From assembly GCA_039808365.1 (NCBI GenBank), contig JBDHSX010000093.1:1-14844 (forward strand): a stretch of DNA of 14,844 bases, read 5' to 3'. The notes beneath the pieces are model-generated. The model did not search any database. It was not told where the DNA came from and worked only from the letters and a program-made list of their open reading frames with translations. Positions 1-7,047 of the stretch are shown in pieces. Numbering within the stretch: the first letter of the stretch is position 1; the number at the start of each line of letters is the position of its first letter. Made by a program: the position numbers and the translations under genes. The DNA is from 62-47 sp039808365 (lineage in GTDB: Bacteria > Pseudomonadota > Alphaproteobacteria > Rhizobiales > Xanthobacteraceae).

Positions 1-62
1 GCGGGCGATGACGCCTGATTTACGGGCGACGGTCGAGCGCTTCAATCTCGAACAATCAGACC
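1..62. other. Window edge, no gene assigned
   Basis: These bases lie downstream of the expected stop of the FAD dehydrogenase. The shifted reading frame of that gene remains open through them to the edge. I see no terminator or second gene. Confidence 0.4.
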
Positions 63-1455
63 TTAGCCGCCGGGCAGGTCCAAAATCTTGCCGGGATTGA
101 GCAGCCCGCGCGGATCGAGCGCGCGCTTGATGGCGCATCACCGCCAGTTCCGGTTCGGTGCGGCTCACCGGCAGCCATGGCTTCTTGTCGAGGCCGATGC
201 CGTGCTCGGCCGAGACCGATCCGCCGCGCGCCTGCAACGGCGCATAAACCGCTGTCTCGATCTCGTGCTTGAGATCGGGCGTGAAGCCGCCCGGGACCGC
301 GACCACGACATGCAGGTTGCCGTCGCCGAGGTGGCCGAACACATAGAGCAGGCTCTTGATGGGAAGAGCTTCGAGCCGGCGCTCGACCTCCCGCACATAG
401 TCGTCCATCCGCGACACTGGCAACGAGATGTCGAAGCCGACCGGATCGCCGTCGCGACGGAGTTGGACGACATCGTCGCGAATGGCCCACAACGCCCGGG
501 TTTCGGATTCCGACTGCGCGATCATCGCATCGACCAAGAGGCCCTGCTCCATGGCCGCGCCGAGCGCTTCCTGAAAATTCTCGGCGTCGCGCTCAGGCGC
601 GCTGCCCTGGCTTTCCAGCAGCACATAGAAGGAATGGCCGTTCGGCAGCGGCGCGCGGCCCTTGGCCGGCGGTGTCGTCACCAGCGTGTAATAGGAGCGC
701 CACATCACCTCGAACGACGACAGCGCGCCGCCAAGCGCGCGGTCCATGTGGCGCAAGAGCCCCGCCACCTGGTCGAACGTCTCGACCGCGACCATCGCGG
801 TGTGACTCGCCAGCGGCTTTTCGCGCAACCGCAGCACCAGCCGCGTGATGACGCCGAGCGTGCCTTCGGAGCCGATGAACAGGTGCTTGAGATCGTAGCC
901 GGTGTTGTTCTTGATCAGCGGGTAGAGCGAGGAGATCACCGTGCCGTCGGCCAGCACTGCCTCAAGGCCGAGCACCATGTCGCGCGTCATGCCATAGCGC
1001 AGCACGCGATTGCCGCCGGCATTGGTGGCGACCGTGCCGCCGAGCGTCGCGGTGCCGCGCGCGCCGAGGTCGAGCGGATAGATCATCCCCTGCGCTTCCA
1101 CCGCCTCCTGCAACGCCTGCAAGGTGACCCCGGCCTGCACCGTCGCGGTGCGCTGCATCGGATCGATCGCCTCGATCGCGCGCATGCGCTCGGTCGAGAT
1201 GATGATGTCGGATGGCCCGGATTTGGTGGCGTGGGTCAGGCCGGTCAGGCCGCCGTGAGGAATCACGACAAGCCCCTGCTCGTGGCACCACCGCATCACG
1301 GCGGACACCTCCGCCGTGTTCGCCGGGCGGACCAGGGCCCGCCCCTGCATGGTCTCGGAGGAGAAGATGCCGTCGGCGCGGGCGCCGAGATCGGCCGGGC
1401 CGAGCACGCCGCGAGCGCCGACGATGGTGGTCAGATGCTCGATCACCGGATCCAT
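63..1455 (-). pseudogene. FAD-linked D-2-hydroxyacid dehydrogenase (GlcD/D-lactate dehydrogenase type), frameshifted near the 3' end
   Basis: This family (FAD-binding PCMH domain plus FAD-oxidase C domain) oxidises D-2-hydroxy acids such as D-lactate, glycolate or D-2-hydroxyglutarate to 2-oxo acids. The reading frame starts at ATG 1455 behind a good ribosome site. The FAD pyrophosphate-binding segment IPHGGLTGL lies at residues 65-73, GHLGDGNLH near 374-382 and SAEHGIG near 415-421; the last two are the metal and substrate motifs of the C domain. After Met-Arg (about 133-138) the frame changes: the expected ending LDPRGLLNPGKIL, followed by a TAA at 63-65, is read in a different frame. Without the shift the protein would be about 464 residues, normal for the family. 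The unshifted frame stays open to the window edge, so a mutant product would have a foreign tail. The gene sits 10 bp after the oxidoreductase gene. The physiological substrate cannot be read from the sequence. A sequencing error is the alternative to real decay. Confidence 0.85.
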
Positions 1456-1461
1456 CGTCTG

Positions 1462-1468
1462 CTCCTTA
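1462..1468 (-). promoter_or_regulatory. Ribosome binding site overlapping the upstream stop codon
   Basis: On the minus strand the sequence reads TAAGGAG: the TAA stop of the oxidoreductase gene is also the first part of the Shine-Dalgarno site of the FAD dehydrogenase, 6 nt before its ATG at 1455. This arrangement fits translational coupling of the two genes and fixes the start of the second one. Confidence 0.75.
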
Positions 1469-4400
1469 CGCGGCGACGGATTTCGCGGCCTTGATCGCGG
1501 CCCGCTCTTTCTCGACCTGCGCGACGTGACGCTCGCGGACATGGCCGTAGCCGCGGATTTTCTCCGGCAGCGAGGCCAGCGTGACCGCGGTGTCGACATT
1601 GCCGCGGTCGAGCCGGGCGATCAACGCGCCGACGTCCTGCTCATACTCCGCCAGCAGACGATGCGCGAGCTTGCGCTCGTCGCTGTTGCGGAAGGGATCG
1701 AACATCGTGCCGCGCAGACCCTTGAAGTGCTTGAGCAGGCCGAACGCGCTCATCAGCCAGGGGCCGACCTCCTTCTTGTAAGGTTTGCCGTTCTCGTCGA
1801 TGCCGCCGAACGGCCAGGCGCCGACATGGAAACGGATCTTGTAGTCGCCCTCGAACGTGGCCGCCAATTCGCGTTTGAAGGTATCCGAGGCATAGAGACG
1901 GGCGACCTCGAATTCGTCCTTGATCGCCAGCAGCTTGAAGTAATAACGCGCGACCGCGGTGCTGAAGCGGTCGTCGAGGCCCTTGGCGGCCTCGGCGGCG
2001 ATGGCGCGGTCGACCAGCGCCTTGTAGCGCTGCGCGTAGGCTTCGTCCTGGTAGTCGGTGAGATAGGCCATCGAGCGGGCGACGACGGCGTCGCGCGACA
2101 TGTCGATGCGTTTCGGCAGCGGCTTCACGCTGCTGCCCGTGGCGGCGGCTTTCTCGACGGCGTCGAGATCGACCGCGGCGCGCCGGCCCCACAGGAAGCT
2201 GGTCTTGTTGAACTCGACCTGCGCGCCGTTCAGTTCGATCGCCCTCATGATCGAGTCCAGCGACAGCGGGATATAGCCCTTCTGCCAGGCCGCCCCCAGC
2301 ATGAACATATTGGTGGCCAGCGTGTCGCCCATCAGGCGCGAGGCGATGCGCAGCCCCTCGACCGCGAGCAGGTTATCCTTGCCGCAACGCGCCCGGATCC
2401 GCTCGATCAGCGCATTCTGGTCGAGCTGCCAATCCGGATTGCGCGAGAAGTCGGTGGTCGGCACCAGATCGCTCGCCACCACGACGCGGCTCGTGCCCGG
2501 CTTGATGCGCAGCAGCGCCTCGTCGCCGGCGGTGACGACGAGATCGCAACCAACCACGGCATCCGCTTCGGCGTCGGCGATCCGGGTCGCGTGCAGATGA
2601 TCGGCGGTCGGCGCGATGCGGACATGCGACATCACCGCGCCGTACTTTTGCGCGAGGCCGGTCACGTCGAGCACCGAGGTCACAAGGCCCTCGACATGGG
2701 CGGCCATGCCGAGCACCTGGCCGACGGTGACGACGCCGGTGCCGCCGACGCCGGTCAGGAGCAGCGAATAGTCGCGCGTCAGTTCAGGCCGCGCGGGCAT
2801 CGGCAGGTCGGGGAAATCGACATTGCCGACGCCGCCTTTCTTCGCCTTGCGCAAGGTGCCGCCATGCACCGTCACGAAGCTCGGACAGAAGCCCTCGACG
2901 CAACTGAAATCCTTGTTGCAGGAATTCTGGTTGATCTTGCGCTTGCGGCCGAACTCGGTCTCCAGCGGCTCGACCGACATGCAGTTCGAGGTCTTCGAGC
3001 AATCGCCGCAGCCTTCGCACACCGCCGCGTTGATGAAGGTGCGCTTGGCGGGATCGGCCCATTTGCCGCGCTTGCGCAGGCGGCGGCGCTCGGTGGCGCA
3101 GGGCTGGTCGTAAACGATGATGGTGACGCCCTCGATGTCGCGGCAACGCTTCATCACCTCGTCAAGCTCGGTGCGCGGCAGCAGCGTCACGCCGCCGGGC
3201 AGCGAGCCGGGGCCGTATTTGTCGAGGTCGTCGGTCAGCACGAAGATCGCCTTGGCGCCCTCGGCCGCCAGTTCGGTGACGATCTGGTGGACCGACAGTT
3301 CACCGTCGATCGGCTGGCCGCCGGTCATCGACACGAAGCCGTTGACCAGCACCTTGTAGGTGATGTTGGCCTTGGCGGCGATCGACTGGCGGATCGCGAG
3401 GAACCCCGAATGGAAATAGGTGCCGTCGCCAATATTGGAGAAGACGTGCTTCTCGTGGGTGAATTTGTGCTGACCAAGCCAGTGAATGCCTTCGCCGCCC
3501 ATCTGAGCATAGATCGGCAGCGTCTTCATCGGATCGTTGAGCGGCGCCATGCCGTGGCAGCCGATGCCGGCGATCGCCCGCGAGCCATCCGGCACCTTGG
3601 TCGAACGATTGTGCGGGCAGCCGGAGCAGAAGCCGGGATTGCGGCTGGGCGAGGTGGCATCGTTGGCGCCGGCGCGCTTCATCACCGCCGGCGGGGTCGC
3701 GGACGGCAGGTCCGTCCGCTCGGGATGGAGCCGGTGCAACTCGGCCGCGATCACCCGCCCGATCACGGCCGAGGACAACTCGCCCCAGCCCCGGAACACG
3801 ATGTCGCCGCGCTCCGGCGCGAAAGCGTTGGCGCTGTCGTATTTGCCGACGACGCGCGGCCGGCCGGGCAGCGCGAGGTCGTAGAGGATGCCCTTGAGCT
3901 GATCCTCAAGGATGCCGCGCTTCTCCTCGACGACAATGATGGTGTCGAGACCGGCGGCGAACTTTTCGATGAACGCCGGATCGAGCGGCCAGATCATCCC
4001 GGCCTTGCCCACGCGCAGGCCAAGCTCCTGCTGCCGCTCCTCGGTGAGATCGAGGCCGGCCAGCGACTGCATCACGTCCTGAAACGACTTGCCGGCCGAG
4101 AGGATGCCGATCCTGGCGTTGGGCACGGTCTGAACCATGTAGTTCAGGTTGTTGGCGCGGGCATAGGCGATCGCCGCCGGCAGCCGGTGATTGACCAGCC
4201 TTTCCTCCCCGCCCAGCGGCGGGTCGAAGATGCGGATATTGCGGCCTTCCGGTCCAAGCTCCGGCGCGGCGGGAAGATCGGGCAGCACGATGGCCGGCGC
4301 GTCCGGGCCGACATAGACCGAGCCGCCGCCCTCGACGATATCGTTGTGAATCTTGAAGCCGACGGCGCAGCCCGAGAAGCGGCTCAGCGCGATGCCGTGC

Positions 4401-4963
4401 AGACCCAGCTCCAGCAGCTCCTGCGTATTGGAGGGATAGAGCACCGGCATTCCCGTCGCGATGAAGATCGGGTCGGAAAAGTTGTAGACGGTCGATGACT
4501 TGACGCCGTGGTCGTCGCCGGCGATCGCCAGCACACCGCCGTTCTTGTTGGCGCCGGCGACGCCGAGATGGCGGAAGGCGTCGGTGCTGCGGTCCGTGCC
4601 CGGCCCCTTGCCGTACCAGATCGAGAACACGCCATCGACCTTGGCGCCGGGGATCGCGCCGACATATTGCGCGCCCCAGACCGCGGTGGCGGCGAGGTCC
4701 TCGTTAATGCCGGGCATGAAGTGAATGTTGTGCTGTTCGAGCAGCTTCTTCTGCGCCCACAGCTCCATATCGTAGCGGCCGAGCGGCGAGCCGCGATAGC
4801 CGGAGATGAAGCCGCCCGTGTTCAGGCCCGCGGCCTTGTCGCGGATCGCCTGCTGGATCGGCAGCCGCGTCAGCGCCTGGGTGCCCGTGAGATAAATCCA
4901 CCCGCTTTGAACGTTGAACTTGTCTTCGAGTGTGACATTCCCTCGGGGAATCGGAGCGTTCAT
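1466..4963 (-). CDS. Single-chain indolepyruvate/2-oxoacid:ferredoxin oxidoreductase
   Basis: The enzyme family uses thiamine diphosphate, iron-sulfur clusters and CoA to convert a 2-oxo acid (often an arylpyruvate or branched-chain oxo acid) into an acyl-CoA, CO2 and reduced ferredoxin in the cytoplasm. The start is ATG 4963 (MNAPIPRGN) with AGAGGG 7 nt upstream; a longer frame to 5086 adds 41 residues without family character. The 1165-residue chain matches the fused form. In order: an N-terminal pyrimidine-binding-like domain; a cysteine segment CSGCPHN at about 446-452; the thiamine-diphosphate motif GDG at about 511 with Asn near 540; cysteines 649, 652, 655, 661 and then 682, 688, 693 for two iron-sulfur clusters; the gamma-type domain with GVGGTGVV near 737; and a C-terminal region like DUF6537 ending about residue 1165. 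Four cysteines are seen for the first cluster and three for the second. The next gene starts 10 bp on. The true substrate is unknown; an arylpyruvate is only the family default. Confidence 0.93.
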   Translation of the reverse strand: MNAPIPRGNVTLEDKFNVQSGWIYLTGTQALTRLPIQQAIRDKAAGLNTGGFISGYRGSPLGRYDMELWAQKKLLEQHNIHFMPGINEDLAATAVWGAQYVGAIPGAKVDGVFSIWYGKGPGTDRSTDAFRHLGVAGANKNGGVLAIAGDDHGVKSSTVYNFSDPIFIATGMPVLYPSNTQELLELGLHGIALSRFSGCAVGFKIHNDIVEGGGSVYVGPDAPAIVLPDLPAAPELGPEGRNIRIFDPPLGGEERLVNHRLPAAIAYARANNLNYMVQTVPNARIGILSAGKSFQDVMQSLAGLDLTEERQQELGLRVGKAGMIWPLDPAFIEKFAAGLDTIIVVEEKRGILEDQLKGILYDLALPGRPRVVGKYDSANAFAPERGDIVFRGWGELSSAVIGRVIAAELHRLHPERTDLPSATPPAVMKRAGANDATSPSRNPGFCSGCPHNRSTKVPDGSRAIAGIGCHGMAPLNDPMKTLPIYAQMGGEGIHWLGQHKFTHEKHVFSNIGDGTYFHSGFLAIRQSIAAKANITYKVLVNGFVSMTGGQPIDGELSVHQIVTELAAEGAKAIFVLTDDLDKYGPGSLPGGVTLLPRTELDEVMKRCRDIEGVTIIVYDQPCATERRRLRKRGKWADPAKRTFINAAVCEGCGDCSKTSNCMSVEPLETEFGRKRKINQNSCNKDFSCVEGFCPSFVTVHGGTLRKAKKGGVGNVDFPDLPMPARPELTRDYSLLLTGVGGTGVVTVGQVLGMAAHVEGLVTSVLDVTGLAQKYGAVMSHVRIAPTADHLHATRIADAEADAVVGCDLVVTAGDEALLRIKPGTSRVVVASDLVPTTDFSRNPDWQLDQNALIERIRARCGKDNLLAVEGLRIASRLMGDTLATNMFMLGAAWQKGYIPLSLDSIMRAIELNGAQVEFNKTSFLWGRRAAVDLDAVEKAAATGSSVKPLPKRIDMSRDAVVARSMAYLTDYQDEAYAQRYKALVDRAIAAEAAKGLDDRFSTAVARYYFKLLAIKDEFEVARLYASDTFKRELAATFEGDYKIRFHVGAWPFGGIDENGKPYKKEVGPWLMSAFGLLKHFKGLRGTMFDPFRNSDERKLAHRLLAEYEQDVGALIARLDRGNVDTAVTLASLPEKIRGYGHVRERHVAQVEKERAAIKAAKSVAA

Positions 4964-4970
4964 TGCCAAG

Positions 4971-4976
4971 CCCTCT
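4971..4976 (-). promoter_or_regulatory. Ribosome binding site of the oxidoreductase gene
   Basis: AGAGGG on the minus strand lies 7 nt before ATG 4963. It is the reason for preferring this start to the longer open frame that reaches 5086. Confidence 0.6.
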
Positions 4977-5025
4977 ATTATCAACCGGCGCCCTTGCAGC
5001 CGCGCCCGGTCGTCGCCCCACAATA

Positions 5026-5038
5026 TGGAACGGTTCCA
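5026..5038. promoter_or_regulatory. 13-bp perfect palindrome upstream of the oxidoreductase gene (candidate operator)
   Basis: TGGAAC-G-GTTCCA is a perfect inverted repeat with 6-bp arms and one central base. It lies 63 bp upstream of the oxidoreductase start, inside the only sizeable gap of this gene block. Its place between the gap's upstream part and the gene suits a repressor or activator site. No regulator gene is in the window and I do not recognise the exact motif, so the assignment is positional. Confidence 0.4.
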
Positions 5039-5124
5039 ATCCGCACAAAGGGTTATTTTGCTCCCCCGGCGGTCAAATGGGGACACCTGGCGGCGACGAG
5101 GCGCGGAAAGACGACCGCCGGGAA

Positions 5125-5150
5125 AGCGGCTGGCGGCTGTGCAAGCCGCT
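5125..5150 (-). other. Hairpin-forming repeat after the first acyl-CoA synthetase gene
   Basis: AGCGGCT at 5125-5131 can pair with AGCCGCT at 5144-5150 (7-bp stem, 12-nt loop). An alternative stem pairs GCGGCT 5133-5138 with AGCCGC 5144-5149 (6 bp, 5-nt loop). In the minus-strand transcript it follows the synthetase stop codon by about 34 nt. There is no run of T directly after it, so it is at most a weak terminator or an RNA-processing structure that separates the synthetase gene from the oxidoreductase gene. Confidence 0.3.
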
Positions 5151-5183
5151 CACGGTCGCGATGAGGGGCGGCAGCCGAAGCTC

Positions 5184-6800
5184 CTAGGGATGGTCCTTCA
5201 GCATTCGGCGCAGCAGCTTGCCCGCCGGCGATCGCGGCAACTCGTCGACGAACCGTATTTCGCGCGGCGCCTTGTAGGGGGCCATGTTGTCCCGCGCCCA
5301 GGCTGTCAGTCCGGCGCCGTCGAGAGCCTGGCCCGGCCTGAGGATGACGAAGGCTTTCACCACCTCGCCCTTGGTCGGATCCGGCGTGCCGATGACGGCC
5401 GACGCGGCGATCGCCGGGTGCTTGTTGAGGATCGCCTCGACTTCTTCCGGGAACACGCTGTAGCCGGACACCTTGATCATCTCCTTGGTGCGGCCCTGGA
5501 AGGTGAGATAGCCATCGGCGTCCAGACGGCCGATGTCGCCGGTGTGGACCCAGCCGTCCCGCAGCGTTTCCGCGGTCGCGTCCGGACGGTTGCGATAGCC
5601 CTTGAAGACACCGGGACTGCGGATCACGATTTCCCCGGACGCGCCGACGGCGACGTCGCGACCGGTTTCGGGATCTTTTATCCGAACCTCGGCTCCGGGA
5701 ACCGGTTTGCCGTGCGTCCCCCATCGCACCGCGTCGCTGGGCATGTAGGTGTCCATGGTGTGCGTCTCGCTGAGGCCGTAGGCGGCTTCGAACGATTTGC
5801 AGTTTCGCGCGAAATCGCGCCACTGCCGGTCCAGCGCCTCGGTCCAGTCGACGCCGAAGCTGGTCACCGGGTTGGTGCGCAGGCTGGAGAGGTCGAAATC
5901 CCGCACGTTCGGCAGTTGCATGATCGCGATGTTCATGGTCGCGATGCTGTACCACCAGTTCACCCGATAGCGCTGGATCGCCTGCACCACCGTCAGGGGA
6001 TCGAACCGGTGGAGCAGAACACTGGTGGCGCCGGCGAAGACCGGAATATTGACGCCCATCAGCATGCCGGCGATGTGGTAGAGCGGCGGGATCGAGAGCA
6101 GGATGTCGTCAGCGCCGACCGTGCCGCAAAGCGCCGAGACGGCGGTCTTGTAGGTGGCGTTGCGATAGGTCAGCATCGCCCCCTTGGGCCGCCCGGTGCT
6201 GCCGGAGGTGTAGACCATCAGCGACACGTCATCCATGTCGATGGCGACCGGCGTCGGCGTCGCGCCGCCACGGGTCGCGGCCAGAAAATCCTCGACGCCG
6301 GCGGCCGAGGCAGCCGCGCTCGCCGCCGGGGCGCGGAGTTCATCGGGGATGGGAAGCGTCGGTTCATCAGGAAGCAGATCGGCGTAGCGCACGACGAAGA
6401 CGTGCTCCAGCGCCGTCTTGTCGCGAACCTGATCCACCACCGACAGTTGAGGCTCGGCGGCGACGATGACGCGGCATCCGAGATCGTCGAGCTGATAGGC
6501 CAGTTCGTGCTCCCGGTTCAGCGGGCTGCAAGGCGAGGCGACCGCGCCGATCTTCTGAATACCGTAATGCGCCATCAGATATTGCGGGCAATTGCTCAGG
6601 TACAGCGCGACGGGATCGCCCTTTTTCACCCCCAACTGCTGTAGCCGGGCGGCGAACGCGTCGCTCGCGCGATCAAGCGCGACGTAACTGATTTCCCTGC
6701 CGTACCAGATACATGCCGGCTTCTCCGGGATCTCCCGCGCGTGCCGCCGAAGGTACTCGTGAAGCGGGCGCTCCATATCATCATGGAGAGACGAGGTCAT
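5184..6800 (-). CDS. AMP-forming acyl-CoA synthetase (fatty-acid/carnitine-CoA-ligase-like)
   Basis: A class I adenylate-forming ligase: it activates a carboxylic acid with ATP to an acyl-adenylate and transfers it to CoA. All core motifs are present: the phosphate-binding loop YTSGSTGRPKG at 197-207, YGLSET at 341-346, TGDIG near 420, the hinge GRTKEMIKVSGY near 436, and the catalytic lysine of the C-terminal lobe in SPAGKLL at K528. At 538 residues it has the usual length. The start at ATG 6800 is supported by AAGGAG 8 nt upstream; an ATG at 6776 is less well placed. It is the first gene of the minus-strand block and faces a divergent gap of 247 bp. The substrate class (aliphatic, alicyclic or aromatic acid) cannot be decided from the motifs. 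It belongs to a different subfamily from the synthetase at 9542-11179. Confidence 0.92.
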   Translation of the reverse strand: MTSSLHDDMERPLHEYLRRHAREIPEKPACIWYGREISYVALDRASDAFAARLQQLGVKKGDPVALYLSNCPQYLMAHYGIQKIGAVASPCSPLNREHELAYQLDDLGCRVIVAAEPQLSVVDQVRDKTALEHVFVVRYADLLPDEPTLPIPDELRAPAASAAASAAGVEDFLAATRGGATPTPVAIDMDDVSLMVYTSGSTGRPKGAMLTYRNATYKTAVSALCGTVGADDILLSIPPLYHIAGMLMGVNIPVFAGATSVLLHRFDPLTVVQAIQRYRVNWWYSIATMNIAIMQLPNVRDFDLSSLRTNPVTSFGVDWTEALDRQWRDFARNCKSFEAAYGLSETHTMDTYMPSDAVRWGTHGKPVPGAEVRIKDPETGRDVAVGASGEIVIRSPGVFKGYRNRPDATAETLRDGWVHTGDIGRLDADGYLTFQGRTKEMIKVSGYSVFPEEVEAILNKHPAIAASAVIGTPDPTKGEVVKAFVILRPGQALDGAGLTAWARDNMAPYKAPREIRFVDELPRSPAGKLLRRMLKDHP

Positions 6801-6808
6801 ATCGGCGG

Positions 6809-6814
6809 CTCCTT
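6809..6814 (-). promoter_or_regulatory. Ribosome binding site of the first acyl-CoA synthetase
   Basis: AAGGAG on the minus strand, 8 nt before ATG 6800. It decides between the two in-frame ATG codons at 6800 and 6776. Confidence 0.65.
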
Positions 6815-6834
6815 GAACGATGCTCGTTGCGAAA

Positions 6835-6852
6835 TGAATGTTGACACATTCT
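6835..6852. promoter_or_regulatory. Inverted repeat TGAATG-N6-CATTCT around a TTGACA box (candidate operator)
   Basis: The half-sites TGAATG (6835-6840) and CATTCT (6847-6852) flank exactly the hexamer TTGACA. The inner match GAATGT-TGAC-ACATTC is perfect. A protein bound here would cover the plus-strand -35 box and lie between the minus-strand gene and its likely promoter. The layout recalls the TetR-family FadR operator of Bacillus (TGAATG, six bases, CATTCA), a regulator of acyl-CoA metabolism; this is resemblance from memory, not a search result. Confidence 0.45.
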
Positions 6853-7047
6853 TTTGGCCGTAAGTAGCTTAATCACTGTTCTTGAGACAACGGGCGGAGA
6901 CGATTTTGATCAAGCCCGCGACCACGATTGCATCATTGAAGTCCCCGACCAAGCGGCCGGCACGGCAGCGGACATTTTCGTCGGCCGCGACGACGCCCGC
7001 GCCGAAATCATCGCTGGACGAGAAGCGACAGGACATCCGTAGCGCCC

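Larger units (their letters stand above)
6801..7047. promoter_or_regulatory. Divergent intergenic region between the synthetase and the CorA-like gene
   Basis: This 247-bp gap must carry the promoters of two opposite units. It is visibly more AT-rich than its surroundings between about 6830 and 6900. On the plus strand a consensus TTGACA lies at 6841-6846 with TAGCTT at 6865-6870, an 18-bp spacer and a poor -10 match. Nothing in the short open frames on either strand looks like a real protein. The operator-like repeat within it is listed separately. Confidence 0.45.

Noticed and set aside
88..1494. 468-codon open frame on the plus strand
   Set aside because: Antisense shadow of the FAD dehydrogenase; no recognisable domain and strongly skewed composition.
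1316..4498. 1060-codon open frame on the plus strand
   Set aside because: It lies antisense to the oxidoreductase, whose motifs are clear; the translation is an Arg/Ala/Gly/His-rich shadow produced by GC-rich codons.
5048..5076. TTGACC as a -35 box for the oxidoreductase gene
   Set aside because: No acceptable -10 hexamer at 16-18 bp; only the nearby palindrome is reported.
4914..6644. 576-codon open frame on the plus strand
   Set aside because: Antisense to the first acyl-CoA synthetase, which has all family motifs.
6854..7042. 62-codon open frame in the divergent gap
   Set aside because: No ribosome site, no recognisable family, and it lies in the region needed for promoters.
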